This document shows positions 44,558 to 55,586 of a stretch of DNA of 64,000 bases, piece after piece. The position numbers were made by a program, and so were the translations under genes. The notes beneath the pieces were generated by a model. It was not told the DNA's origin, ran no database searches, and worked only from the letters and a program-made list of their open reading frames with translations. The first letter of the stretch is position 1; every line of letters begins with the position of its first letter. The stretch is from Plantago major (Eukaryota > Streptophyta > Magnoliopsida > Lamiales > Plantaginaceae): assembly GCA_026545765.1 (NCBI GenBank), contig CM048839.1:85822414-85886413 (forward strand), written 5' to 3'.

Positions 44558-47009
44558 AATTTGGCGCCGCTGCCGGGGAGTTAACTCCCTCTGTAGTGTT
44601 TAGGAGTTTTTACGTTTTTGTTTGTTCGTTTGTTTGTTTTTTTGGTTTAGATTAGTTTTTGTTATTTTTGTGGATCTGCTCTTTGGTTTTGTTTTTCTAT
44701 GTGCATATACTAGTAATTCAGCAAGGGCTCAAAGATGGCTATGACGTTTGGAGATTACTATTGTTCGTATGTGATGCCTAAAAAACCATGTATAAAGCTG
44801 GATGTCGATGCCAGGAATTATCGCTTAACATCGCTACTACTCCATTCTTACCAAGTTCGATGGATATGGTGATGTTCGAAAATTCTTAGAGGCTTTCGAG
44901 GATGGTGTGCTGAGGATTCCGCATGAGAATGAAGAGGGGATTTGGCTTTCAGAACAGCAGCTTTGCATGAGGGTGTTTGATGGAGCCTTGGAAGGGTCTG
45001 CTAGAAATTGGCTTACGTCGGCACCTGAGGGATCGATTGACTCTTGGAGTGAGGTAGCTAATTCTTTTGTAGAGAGGTATTCTCCTGGTACTTGGGGGTG
45101 GAAATCTCGATACACGCTCTCCACCGAGGTCTCTCTTGAATCAAGCACCCAGAAGTGTTCGATGATGAGCTAGTTGTGGAGCTTGACTTGTCTTGCTCTA
45201 TGACGACACTAATTAGACTCTTCCACTCTTGCGATTTAAGGAGGTATGGAGGAAGTATCGATGATGATATTTTAGAGGATGCTCTTTCATTCCCTTCATT
45301 AGTCATATTACACATGCCATCCGTGCTCGTGGATATCTTTGTCCTTGAGAGCCACGCATGATAATTACCAAGGGAGTTTTGATCCTTTATTTTCTATTTA
45401 TTTGTCCGCTATTCCCTTAGGTTATTTTTTAGTTTGTGATTCTGCTTATTTGTTTAATTCTAGTTTGCAGGGAAATAGGGACATACTGGAGAACTTGAGG
45501 AGAGGATCTAAGGATGGCTCCCAAAATATTGTGTATACCGGGAAGGATGCAAGGGATTCATTTCCGTTTGATAATGGATAGCAGCATTCCCCGAAAGTCG
45601 AGCCAAACGACTATAATAAAAGGCGCTTCCCGGGAGGCAGCCCGGGGGTAAATTTCCTTTATTTTTTCTATTGTATTCCTTCGCTTGCTTAAACTTGAAA
45701 CTCGAGGACGAGCTAAAGTTTAGGTTTGGGGAGGGATTTCATGTGTTTTGTGTTGTCTACGTGGGGTGGTATGTTAGCCACTTTTATGTGTCAGTTCTAG
45801 TTCAGTTTTAGGTTGTTAGTTTTTTAATTTTTATTTTTTATTTATGGTGAGTCGGAGTTGTTCTTCGAAGTCGAACGTCTATTGTAGATGATAAATTTGC
45901 TTGCTGCTTATGTTCTGTATGATATTTAGCTGGAAGTAGTGTAGTGGATTTAAAATCCTACAAGTTCGTTTCTCTTTTAAATCATAAGTTTGTGTAGCTC
46001 TTTAATCCAAAAGCCTGTGAGCAAGCCTTGAGCCGATGAAAAAATATTGTACCGGCACCTGTGTGAATTTTTTCGGGAAGTGCAAACTCCCTTGTTTGCG
46101 CCTCATCATTCTCATGTGTACTTTGTGTAAGTTAAGTATGACGAACGGCATGATTTTCATTCTTATTTGCTTGTGCTAAACCTGTTCCAAGAACAGGTTT
46201 GGGGAGGAAGATTATGTGAGCCGTGTATATTTAATGACTGTGTCGTGGCTTTTGTTCTCTCAAAAATATTGGAATAAGTCTTGGAGTGTATCTATGGCAT
46301 TTATGCCACCGTTAGTCGTGTTGGTCGTGTTTCAAATACACCTACACACCGGCGTGGTCCTAAAAAGCCATATGTCCGTGAGGGTTGATGGCATGTATAC
46401 CAAACCAGCATGCACAAAAGTGCGGACTTTCGGTAAAACAGACACTACCAAAAAATTGAGACAAAATAAGCATATGGGTCATATTTAAGACTGCAAAAAA
46501 GGAGTATGAAAAAATGAAAAAATGAAAAGAAAAAAAAAAGAGAGAGAACGATTGCCCTTTTATAAGCCTACTGCTAATTGTTTATATAGCTGCGAAAAAG
46601 TCCCTTCTGACTTAACTAATTGAGTACATTGCATGAGGTATTTGAGGCAACTTTGTGACGCAAGTCACCTTCCTTTACTCTTTATATTCTTGAGTGTCTA
46701 CCCCTACTGGATACTTCCAGGACTGTGAGAGTTAGTTGCATAGGATTCATTTGTGAGGGATTAGCGAGCTAGACTTAAGTATTATTTAATTGAGAAACAT
46801 TCTTGTTTGATTTTCTGTGCACTATTCTGCCAAGGTTAGTTGAGTACAAAACTTTTGCATCTTGTGAATTTATTGTTTTCAATGGTAGATTCAGTCACTT
46901 GGAAGTTCAACTCTCTTATTTGTTTTCTTTTTATTTTTGTCTTAAGTCTAGTTTTTGTCTAGGTTGTTTGTTTGCTCGAGGACGAGCAAAGGTTTTGGTT
47001 TGGGGATTT
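44558..47009 (+). mobile_element. Array body 4
   Basis: Primer site 44562-44579, gag-like region 44735-45581 (broken in several places), CCCGGG hairpin 45629-45646, conserved non-coding region, and polypurine tract before 47010. Confidence 0.88.
44735..45581 (+). pseudogene. Gag-like gene of array body 4 (broken)
   Basis: Starts MAMTFGDYYCSYVM as in the other bodies. The core and the C-terminal end are recognisable. It shows the most breaks of the four. Fossil copy. Confidence 0.72.
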
Positions 47010-48385
47010 TGATGAGACAATAATCTAACGTCTCATTTGGTCCATTTTAATCGTCTTTTGTTAGTCTTTGACCTTAGTTTTATATTATTTTAGTGCGTTT
47101 TTATGTTTGGTTTCTTGTTTGTGTTTTGTAGGATTTTTGTGTCCCGAAGGTGAAAATCGGACTGAAAACTTTGGTTCTAGATCTTTGAATGTAGAGTAAC
47201 TGGGCGAAAACGGAAGTGAATTCGGAGTTCGGACGACGATTTGAGAGCCGCTTTAGCGAAGCTTGCAAAAGTGATGTCCGATTGACCTGCGCTCGATGGC
47301 AACAGAAAGATAATTCAAAGGGCTACAACTTTCGTTTTGGACGCATGGCCAAATTATGTCTGTAGCAAAAGTTACAAAGGTTTTAAGCTCGCCGCGGCGA
47401 ATGATGTTCTCGCCGCGCGAGATTTTGCGAGAGCAATTTAGGGACCTAAACAGTGTCTCGCCGCGGCAAGCTATTTTCTTCGCCGCGGCGAGATTTCGCG
47501 ATGGGCGATTTCTGGCCGAATTCTGGACTGATTTTCTTCGTTTTTTCTCCAATAAATAGATTTCTTTCACCATAACTTCAATCATAACTTATTCTAAACC
47601 CTATTTGGGACCTAAGAACCCTAGTTTATCATTGATTGATCTTTGGAGCTTAGTTTTCATCTTGTAAAATCATAAACATCGAATTCTTGGTAATTTATTG
47701 ATAACTCTCTATTGCTTATCTACAATTCTTTGTTTTCTTCTGTTTATCGAATTGTATGATCTTGCATGCGATTATCATCATGTTTATGCTCTGCGTATTC
47801 AATACAATGCCTTCTTTCGTCTTCGATTCCATCATGAGTAGTTAAACCTCTCCAGAACTCGGTAGTTAAGTGATGGTTATGCAGATTCGAATCTAGGGTT
47901 TATATTCGTTCATATAGGTTCGTCTAGTTTTAAATCTTCGTAAAACCTTCAATTCAATAGGCTAGTTTTAAACCTTCAAAGTTGTTTTGGTTAAGGATCG
48001 TGTCATGACAACCCACGATTACTCTAGTTTTAAATATTCAAATTACAATCGGTTGAATTGAATTGATTGCTTTTTGTACGCCGACCGTGTGACAAATATG
48101 AACGATTACCTAGTATTGAATTAGCATAACCGGATCATCGCTACCATGTTCGCTCTTCTTTCCATTGATTTTCACAAACTAGTTTTCTTCTGTTTCCTAT
48201 GTTAGGTTTAGTTTAGGTAAAAATACAAATTTCCAAATCTTGTTTTCTGCAAACATCTCTGTATTTGCTCTGCATCACTATAGTGGCTTAGTTAGCGACT
48301 TAGCGAACGATCCTGTGGTTTAGCTTTGTCTGTCTATAACAACTGCTTACTACTTGGTTTTCTAAGTAATAATTTGAGCACATCA
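47010..48385 (+). repeat. Array LTR 5
   Basis: 1376 bp, TGATGAGACAATAATC to GCACATCA, followed by the target duplication TCCAA. It has a private middle part (about 47275-47510) with four GC palindrome units, where inner LTRs have two. Only this LTR has the canonical CA end. Confidence 0.92.
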
Positions 48386-49837
48386 TCCAACCATCTGAGC
48401 CTGTTGCTGTTGCACAGGTAACACAGATATTTGACTACTCTAAAACCCAGATATCTACTAAAGTTTTGAAACTAACTCAAAACTCTCTCTTTCAGGCTCA
48501 ATCTAGTGCCACAGTGGTCCCTGAGGTTTCAGGCAAGGACCTACTTCCATTTTTCAAGAATCACACTCTGCCAAAGCATCTCAAGTGCTTCAAGAAATGG
48601 CAGAGACTCATATGCTCTGATTTGATTGAAATAACAAGGATCACTGATCACCCTACTAGAAGAGAAAGAGCATTTGACCTTGAAAATTATGTCCATGCAA
48701 TGTTCCCAGCAGAGCAATACTCTTTTGCTTATGTAATGATAAGGACTTCATCAAGGAAGTGGCACACACACTCATTCAATCCTTTGAAAAGGCAGATGGT
48801 CAGACCGGAATGTACATGACATTCAAGCCAGTCTTGCCCAAGTCTCTACAAATCATACCCTCTGAGCAAGAGGAAGTAAATGGGCAAATGATCACTATTC
48901 CAGAAGTGATCAATCTGGTCTCTGAAGATGAAGAAGAGAAGGAGACACATGAAAATGATTATGAAGAACCTCCTTCTGACCATCACTAGGATGATGATGA
49001 TGCCCCTGCACCAGGGACATGAGGGATTGCACAAGGAAACAATGCCTCAATTGCTGAAAAGCACACAGAGAGGACTTCACAGAATTCCCCTCCTCCATCT
49101 CCTCAGAGATCTACCCATCCCTCTCCCCAATAAAAAGACACTACTGAACAAGTAGTTGAGCACTCTAAGGACAACACTCAGAAGATATTGGATGCACAAG
49201 CCAGAGTTGCTCAACTCAAACAATTGTTGGAGGAAGAAGAACAGCTAAATCTTCAACTGGAAGAAAAGATAGCTGAATTTAAAGCAAAGCTCCAAAAGAT
49301 TGAAGATCTTACCATCAACAAAATGGAAGCTTATGCTGAGATGAAAGAACTCCAGCTTGTTGTTCAGGTAATTGCTGAAGAATTAGATACTGAGCAAGTA
49401 TCTGAAGACAAGCATGATGCTAAGGCTGCATTATCAAAAGATGTACCATCCTCCTCCTAACTGAAAGGAAAGAAGCCCATCTCTGAGATGGTTGTTGGGC
49501 TAGAAAATATTGATGAAAATACACAAGAGGATGAAGATCACTGGGATGAAGACTCAGATGATGAAGAAGACAGAACCTTGGCAGAACATGCAAATGATCA
49601 GTTGGGAGTTTCTCACTTAAAAAGAAAACTGATTGCTCCCCAAAGCTTCAGTAAGGTACCAAATCTCAACTCCCATGATTACATGGCCAGATACAAGGTT
49701 CTGGAAACTCTAAGAAAGGAGTTGTCTCAACAAAATGAAGAAGTAATTGCATCAGTCCCTGCTGAAATGAAGAAGTTCACTGAGTTAATCACTCAGACAA
49801 CAACAAGCTTGGTCATTGCTCAGAGAGACCTAGGCAT
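48386..49837 (+). pseudogene. SIRE-B ORF3, later part
   Basis: ORF3 resumes after the array. It includes the fifth GT-AG segment (48418-48495), the KHLKCFKKWQRLICSDLIEI block, an acidic stretch, a coiled-coil-like segment (VAQLKQLLEEEEQLNLQLEE near 49205-49265) and ENTQEDEDHWDEDSDDEED near 49510-49570. It is interrupted by the CACTA transposon at 49838 and is broken in several places. Confidence 0.7.
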
Positions 49838-49856
49838 CACTTCAAGAAAACAGGGG

Positions 49857-50190
49857 TTTAGCGACGGAATTATCCGTCGCTAAACCCCCTGCCGATCCAT
49901 CGCGACGGCCTTAGCGACGGATAGACGCCCGTCTTAATGACGGGCGTCTCTAAGGCGTATTAGCGACGGATTTTTATCCGTCGCTAATAGCCACGGATGT
50001 GGCGACGGATAGGGCGTTGACCCTCCGTTGCCATTAGAGACGGATAATTATCCGCCTCTAATCGAATTAGGGCTAGAACGCTCTAATTCGTTGTTTAGCG
50101 ACGGATAATTATCCGTCGCTAAACTACGAATTAGGGAGTGCTACCCTAATTTGTAGTTAGCGACGGATAACTATCCGTCGCTAAACTACT
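49857..50190 (+). repeat. Left subterminal repeats of the CACTA element
   Basis: About six inverted pairs of TAGCGACGGAT / ATCCGTCGCTA, for example at 49858-49884, 50096-50124 and 50157-50184. Each pair can fold as a hairpin with a short AT core. Confidence 0.85.
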
Positions 50191-50396
50191 ATTTTTTTAA
50201 AATTATTTTATAATTTAAAAACCTGTTTTTTCAACCAATATAATAGTGATATGTCACAAAGGGGAAATTGCATTAATTAACAACAATGATTCGTCCAAAA
50301 AACAAATTATCCAAAATAAAGTATACATATCCGAATATAAATCCAAATATCCAACAAAGTAAAAAGTAGCATATTATCCAAAACATCAGAACATGA

Positions 50397-52328
50397 CTAA
50401 GACGAGGGGCCGGGGTTATTCTGGCTCATATACAAGCGGCACAGCTCTTCCATCCTCTGATTCATACGAGCCTGCTCATCCCTGAGATTTCCAATCTCAG
50501 TCTGGAGAGGAGTCACTGCTTGATTCACCATTTGCTCGACCTGCCCGTGTGTGTAAACACCACCATGTCCCTGAGATTACTGCTGGGACACGGAGATGCT
50601 CTGCGTCAGTGTCTCGCCATAACTACCAAGACCATAAACCCGACCCTTGTTGTCGGGTGGGTTGACCTGTAGAAAGATCCGATCTTGTTCTTCCACGGAC
50701 AACTCCTCACCCTCGAGCAGCCTCTCCGCAATGATCCGCTCCACCTCACTCTGTAATAGTCAAGTGTATACGAAATGAGCTACAATTTCATATTTAATTT
50801 ATAATACACATGCATACACAACTGTAACACTTAGCAAATACACATACCGCAATAAGCTCGGACTTCTGGTCCACCCAAACGCCGTTCTTGAACTTCCCCA
50901 TCTTCATTTGCTCTAGACAAGTCTTGGATTGGTTCAGGTTCAGCTAAAGAACATTATATATTGCAACAAGTAGTTAGTAAGTTGGTAGGAATGCAAACAA
51001 GTGGTAAATTGGTATAAATGAAAGCACACATATATACTTACCGACATCTGGCGATCAGTGACAACAGCTCGTGACCCGTAGTGGTGCCTGGAAGAGCCCT
51101 TGCCATCTCATGGCTCGGCCAAATTTACACATTCTTGTAGGACTGATCCTCGACGTGATTAATGTTCCAATACTCATGCCACATAGCCCACTCTTCATCC
51201 CCAATATGCCTGTACTGTGGCGGCTTTCCTTTGTCTCGGTATTTTTTCATGTCAGCCACCATATGCCTATACAGGTCAGAGCCCAAACTCTCGAAAACAG
51301 GCCACATCTGGGGAATAAGGCTAGTCGGAATGTAGTATTTTTTCTACATTTCAATTTCATTCAAAGTAAAAATTAATGCCCCAAGATCACAATTTCAAGA
51401 TAAACAATGGTGACTAACACATCACCCAAGTAAGTGGCTAAAATACCACACAAATTGTCCTAGAATTTACTAACACAATGGTGACTAACATATCACCCAA
51501 GTAAGTGGCTAACATACCACACAAATTGTCCTAGAATTTGCTAACACAATGGTGACTAACATATCACCCAAGTAAGTGGCTAACATACCACACAAATTGT
51601 CCTAGAATTTACTAACACAATGGTGACTAACATATCACCCAAGTAAGTGGCTAACATACCACACAAATTATCCTAGAATTTACTAACACAATGGTGACTA
51701 ACATATCACCCAATTAAGTGGCTACCATACCACACAAATCATCAAACTAGTTCATTAATCGATTCTCTCTACAAATAAAGCATTGTAACATTTACCACAA
51801 TAAATTGTAACATTTAAGCTTACCCGAAGCTCATCAAAGTAGAAGTGCTTCGTCTCGGCCTTCAGTGTGCTCCACTTTTCGCCTCCCTGGCCCGGCAACT
51901 CCCTCCTAAGCTTGAATATCTCATGCAGGTCGTCTGAAGATTGCGGAGGCCACAACCTGCAATTATGAATGACATATAGAAGAGTACATATATTTATTAG
52001 ACAATTCATGTGACATATATATAAACACTTATCTTAAGTTATGTTCTACAAATGTATATATAATACTTACTTCCTCCTGCCATTAGGGAACAACACCAAC
52101 TTCCCCTCCCACATAGCCCCATCGACGATCTCGGTATATGGACACCACAAAGTCGGTAATCGTCTGCCCATAACCACCACCAGACGTCCCCATGCTCGAT
52201 CCACTGGGAGTCTGACTAACATGAGAGTAGCTGCCCGATCCACCTGGGCTACTCTCATCAGTCAGTGGTGAACCCTGGGTCCCACTAGAGCTGGAAATCT
52301 GGTAACTACACTTTCTTTGCCGGGGCAT
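50397..52328 (-). pseudogene. CACTA-borne gene resembling the Transposase_24 (Ptta/En/Spm) family, five exons
   Basis: Five exons can be read from splice sites: about 52068-52328, 51824-51956, 51042-51343, 50848-50943 and 50397-50750. Exon 1 starts MPRQRKCSYQISSSSG with a Ser/Gly-rich head, and its end (LFPNGRRK) is in a different frame from its start, so a frameshift lies inside it. Exon 2 gives WPPQSSDDLHEIFKLRRELPGQ and WSTLKAETKHFYFDELR. Exon 3 gives KKYYIPTSLIPQMWPVFESLG, then a stop after YKNV and a frame change before GKGSSRHHYGSRAVVTDRQ. Exon 4 gives KFKNGVWVDQKSELIA. Exon 5 gives ERIIAERLLEGEEL and NKGRVYGLGSYGETL, then an in-frame stop and a coiled-coil-like tail. The GRVYGLGS and W..(5)..FYFDEL motifs are those of this plant family. 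In autonomous elements the protein is thought to bind DNA ends; this copy cannot make a whole product. Confidence 0.75.
51405..51745 (+). repeat. 71-bp minisatellite inside a CACTA intron
   Basis: Units start at 51405, 51476, 51547, 51618 and 51689 (CAATGGTGACTAACA), a strict 71-bp period, nearly identical. It lies in the intron between exons 2 and 3. Confidence 0.93.
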
Positions 52329-52329
52329 C

Positions 52330-53404
52330 TACAAAAAGCACATGACAAACACAAACAAATTGTATTAGTATAAATGAAGACATGAATTGGCATGTAATGG
52401 GAAAAGTAAGCATATAACAATTAAGATACATATACTACTCTACACTGCACACATACTCTGATCCTCGTCACCAATGGTTAAGTCTGAATATATGTCTCCC
52501 ATTAACTATCCTTTGGTACATCCATGAACGATCGATGTTCATTGGATGATTATATAACCTGACACGTTTGAATTGATTAGATCGTATTTTTTCAACTCGA
52601 TTCCCATTTTTCCATTTCTTGCATGTTATAAAGTTTATGTCTCTTACCAAAATTTCCATTACAAATAAAGCATTCCAACCCTTTAATGCGAATTTATAAA
52701 TTATAAATTACATGCATTTTACGAATGTAATCACCAAATTATATCAACACACTTCATTAATTAAATTCTCATAATTTATAATCTAGTACATGTATAAATT
52801 TATCAAATGAAACAATTGCAAATCTTAATTAACATACTTAACATACTTAAATCAAAACTACGACATACTTAACATTATACTAATTAACAATTCAAATAAT
52901 TTCACATCTCAAAGTTAATTAAACATACAATTACAATTGCTTAAATTTGTCTAAATTAACTAAATTTTACTAAATATACACCAATATCAAATTAATTAAA
53001 AATCCAACATACTTACAAACATACTATACTAAAAATTCAAATTCACAATCAGTATATATCAATTGCACATCTCAAAGGTAAAACATTACCTAATTACATC
53101 TAAACTAAGTACTATATACTCTCCATTTACATTCAATTGCTCAAATTAGTCCAAAGTAACAAAATTCTCAAATATAAAAAATTAGGGTTTACCTTCGAAT
53201 CCGGAGAAATGAGCGGATGGAATTTGAAATTGACGGCAGAATTGACCTCCTTGATTCACGAGCTTCGAATGTACACGAAGAATGGACAAAATGGTTGAGA
53301 TTTGGACCGGAATGGCTTTGGGCGAAATAAGGAGAAGAAAGGAAGAAGAATGAGGAAGAAGATAAAATGGGGAAGGAAGCATTCTGCTTCCCGTAAAAAA
53401 CTGG
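52330..53404. other. AT-rich non-coding part of the CACTA element
   Basis: Between the gene and the right subterminal repeats. Very AT-rich (ACATACTTAA and AATTAATTA-type text) with no frame or known motif. It probably holds the promoter of the minus-strand gene, but I see no clear TATA position. Confidence 0.5.
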
Positions 53405-53740
53405 AATTCTAGCGACGGATAGCCTATCCGTCGCTAATAACGACGGATAAGCCTATCCGTCGCTAGAGTTCCAGTTTTTTTTTTTAATTTATTTTCCCTT
53501 TTTTTTTTCTTGGTCAACGAATCTAGCGACGGATAGATTATCCGTCGCTAGGTTTAACGACGGATAGTCGTATCCGTCGTTAACTAAAGACGGATAAGCC
53601 TATCCGTCGTTATGTTTTACAACAGACAGGCTTATCCGTCGTTAACCTTTATCCGTCGCTAGAGCTAGCGATTCGTCGCTAGAGCTAGCGATTCGTCGCT
53701 AGCTAGCGACGGATAGAATTCGTCGCTATTCTTCCGTGGC
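53405..53740 (+). repeat. Right subterminal repeats of the CACTA element
   Basis: Similar palindromic TAGCGACGGATA / TATCCGTCGCTA units, for example 53411-53437 and 53524-53552, with a short tandem run of GCTAGAGCTAGCGATTCGTC near 53655-53700. Confidence 0.85.
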
Positions 53741-53763
53741 TATTAACAGGCTTTCTTGTAGTG

Positions 53764-55193
53764 CACGGTGAGGGATGATGACAATAATCTTGCTGAAAAA
53801 GCCCTCAATGAGGCTAGCTATGCTGCTGAAAAAGCATATGCTACTCAAGGCCCAATGGCATAGCTCACTAATAAGGAAACAGGACATATCAAACAGAATC
53901 AGGAGCTCAAGGCTGATCTGGAAAAGTTGGTTGCTGCTTACAACTATCTGCAAGGTAACTTTGACTCCCTCTCATAATCTTTTGTGATTCTTAGTCAGTC
54001 AACAATGACTAAGGGGGAAGGATCTCAAGGTGCTCAGAGAGGAAGAGGAAGAGGAAACAAAAGAAAATCTGAACAACCACCTCTCAGAATAAACGAGCCC
54101 TCCTTCAGTCAAGCTGCTACTTAGATAGTAGCAACAACTCCGCAGATTCCTGAACAAGGAATGACAACAAGGGCCAGATTACAGGCAAGATCACAAAGAC
54201 CTCCAAAGGGAACAAAGTCCCTAAGGAGAAGACAAGTAGTAGGGATTGAAGAGTCTTCTTCTTCTGAAGAAGAAAGCCAAATTAAATCCCAAGGCAATAA
54301 AGATGCATGCAAATCTCCCAAGAACAACTTTAATGATGATGATGATGAGGAGGAAACTGATGATCATGAAGCTCCTCTTCACAAAAAAAAAGAAAAAGGG
54401 AATTTAGCTCATCTGAGCCTATTGCTGCAAAGAATTGGCAGCTAAAACACCCTCTGGAAATACCAAGTCTATCCAGGGTGGTTCTTCAAGCAATCCCCCA
54501 AGGGAAAATTCAAAGACAAAATGGAAGAGAGCAAGGGATATCAAGTTTAGCAGGATACTTCCACAAAAGCCAGAAGATGCCCTGATTGAATATGTGAAAA
54601 TTGACAACAGCTCCTCCTCCTACAGGTGTATTCACCAGGAAAATAGATACTGGATACTGGAACTCAAGCACTTGTTTGTAAATGAAAAAAGATTTCCATA
54701 ACCCATCCATCAACAACTGATGGCATGGAGAAAAGATAAGCCAACCTTGATCAACACCAATCATGTCAAAACTTGGTTGGATTTTGAAGTTGTCAAGAGA
54801 GTTGAATCCATGAGGAAGAACCTTAATGATGAGTGTCCTTATGGAAAACCTGAGGATGTGCACAGAGTCCCAAACCTCACTAGAACAGGCACAAGGCCAA
54901 GACTTATTGTGGAACCCTTTGAGTCATTCTACATGACTGAAGATCAATACAAGGGTGGCATCAGATATCTGAGGATCATATATGAATACTTCAAGCTATC
55001 AGATATCAGAATTGAGCATGCCTGGAAATGGAGAAAGTATTTGTGGGTCAAACACTTTTCCAAGAAGAATCCCACCAAATCATATAGAGAAATATGTGGT
55101 TATGCAAGGGACACTGAGATGTTAGTCAGGACTTTGCTCTATGACTACTCAGATGACATCAAAAGATTTGGAGATAGGAAATTTGCAAATTGA
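53764..55193 (+). pseudogene. SIRE-B ORF3, C-terminal part
   Basis: ORF3 resumes after the CACTA element: AEKAYATQGPMA-type text, a Lys/Arg-rich stretch near 54.05-54.4 kb, and the conserved C-terminal module at 54720-55193 (KPTLINTNHVKTWLDFEV; EPFESFYMTEDQYKGGIRYL; WKWRKYLWVKHFSKKNP). This module is the best conserved part between SIRE-A and SIRE-B. The upstream text is broken; the module itself reads through for 157 codons. Confidence 0.75.
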
Positions 55194-55586
55194 TCCATGA
55201 AGTTGCTGAAATCTTGAAGATTTTTGAAGACTTGAAGACTAGTTAATTAAGATGTTTACTTGGAGCTTGGTTACTCCTGTTGTCCTAATTCAACTATGTA
55301 TTTGTATCTTGTTGATTGTACTGAAATGAGTTTTATTCATTGTAAAAGTTATCTGTGAACTTTCCTTGTAACATATCTGATGAACCTACTCTCAGATATC
55401 AATCTATAAAAAGATAACTTATCATCAAAGATCACACCTTGTGATTTGGTTGATGTTTACTTTCTGCACTTAATTAAATGAATTGAAAAGATCATAAGAA
55501 ATGATTAAGTGTTGGATTGTTCCCTCTTCCAAGTTGTAATAGGTTTTAAAGATAGTCATCGTTAACTGATCAAAAAGGGGAAAATT
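55194..55586 (+). other. 3' untranslated region and polypurine tract of SIRE-B
   Basis: Matches 20539-21026 of SIRE-A. Ends with AAAAAGGGGAAAA (about 55572-55584), directly before the LTR. Confidence 0.8.

Larger units (their letters stand above)
31795..48385 (+). mobile_element. Tandem array of a short Athila-like element: five LTRs and four bodies
   Basis: A 16.6-kb fossil array with order LTR-body-LTR-body-LTR-body-LTR-body-LTR. LTRs start at 31795, 35598, 39393, 43210 and 47010, giving repeat steps of 3803, 3795, 3817 and 3800 bp. A single 5-bp target duplication, TCCAA (31790-31794 and 48386-48390), flanks the whole array. That implies one insertion followed by growth through unequal exchange between LTRs. 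Each body has a tRNA-Asp primer site, a short gag-like frame, a long non-coding region and a polypurine tract. Bodies are nearly identical, so the growth is recent. No RT or integrase is present. Broken in some bodies, with one short gag frame still whole. Confidence 0.93.
49838..53763 (-). mobile_element. CACTA (En/Spm-type) DNA transposon, 3.9 kb
   Basis: Ends are CACTTCAAGAAA on the left and TTTCTTGTAGTG on the right, the imperfect inverted repeats of plant CACTA elements. The 3-bp flanks are CAT (49835-49837) and CAC (53764-53766), a 3-bp target duplication with one change. Both ends are packed with subterminal palindromic units around TAGCGACGGAT (49857-50190 and 53405-53740), where the transposase binds. 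Inside is one multi-exon gene on the minus strand, resembling the Transposase_24-type accessory gene. No TNP2-type transposase is seen, so it is non-autonomous. It inserted into SIRE-B ORF3. Confidence 0.92.
22676..55586 (+). mobile_element. Internal region of a third Sirevirus copy (SIRE-B), split by three insertions
   Basis: Fossil Sirevirus body carrying only the post-pol spacer, ORF3, 3' untranslated region and polypurine tract. Gag-pol is absent. Its own sequence lies at 22676-24830, 30629-31794, 48386-49837 and 53764-55586; the gaps are an Athila-like element, a tandem array of a related element and a CACTA transposon. ORF3 here is clearly diverged from that of SIRE-A, and its right LTR (55587-57124) is much less similar to the LTRs at 7715 and 21027 than those are to each other. 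This body is therefore older. ORF3 is broken in several places besides the insertions. Confidence 0.88.

Noticed and set aside
51405-51745. A CRISPR-like array because of evenly spaced repeats
   Set aside because: The 71-bp units are contiguous with no unique spacers and lie in a plant transposon intron; it is a minisatellite.
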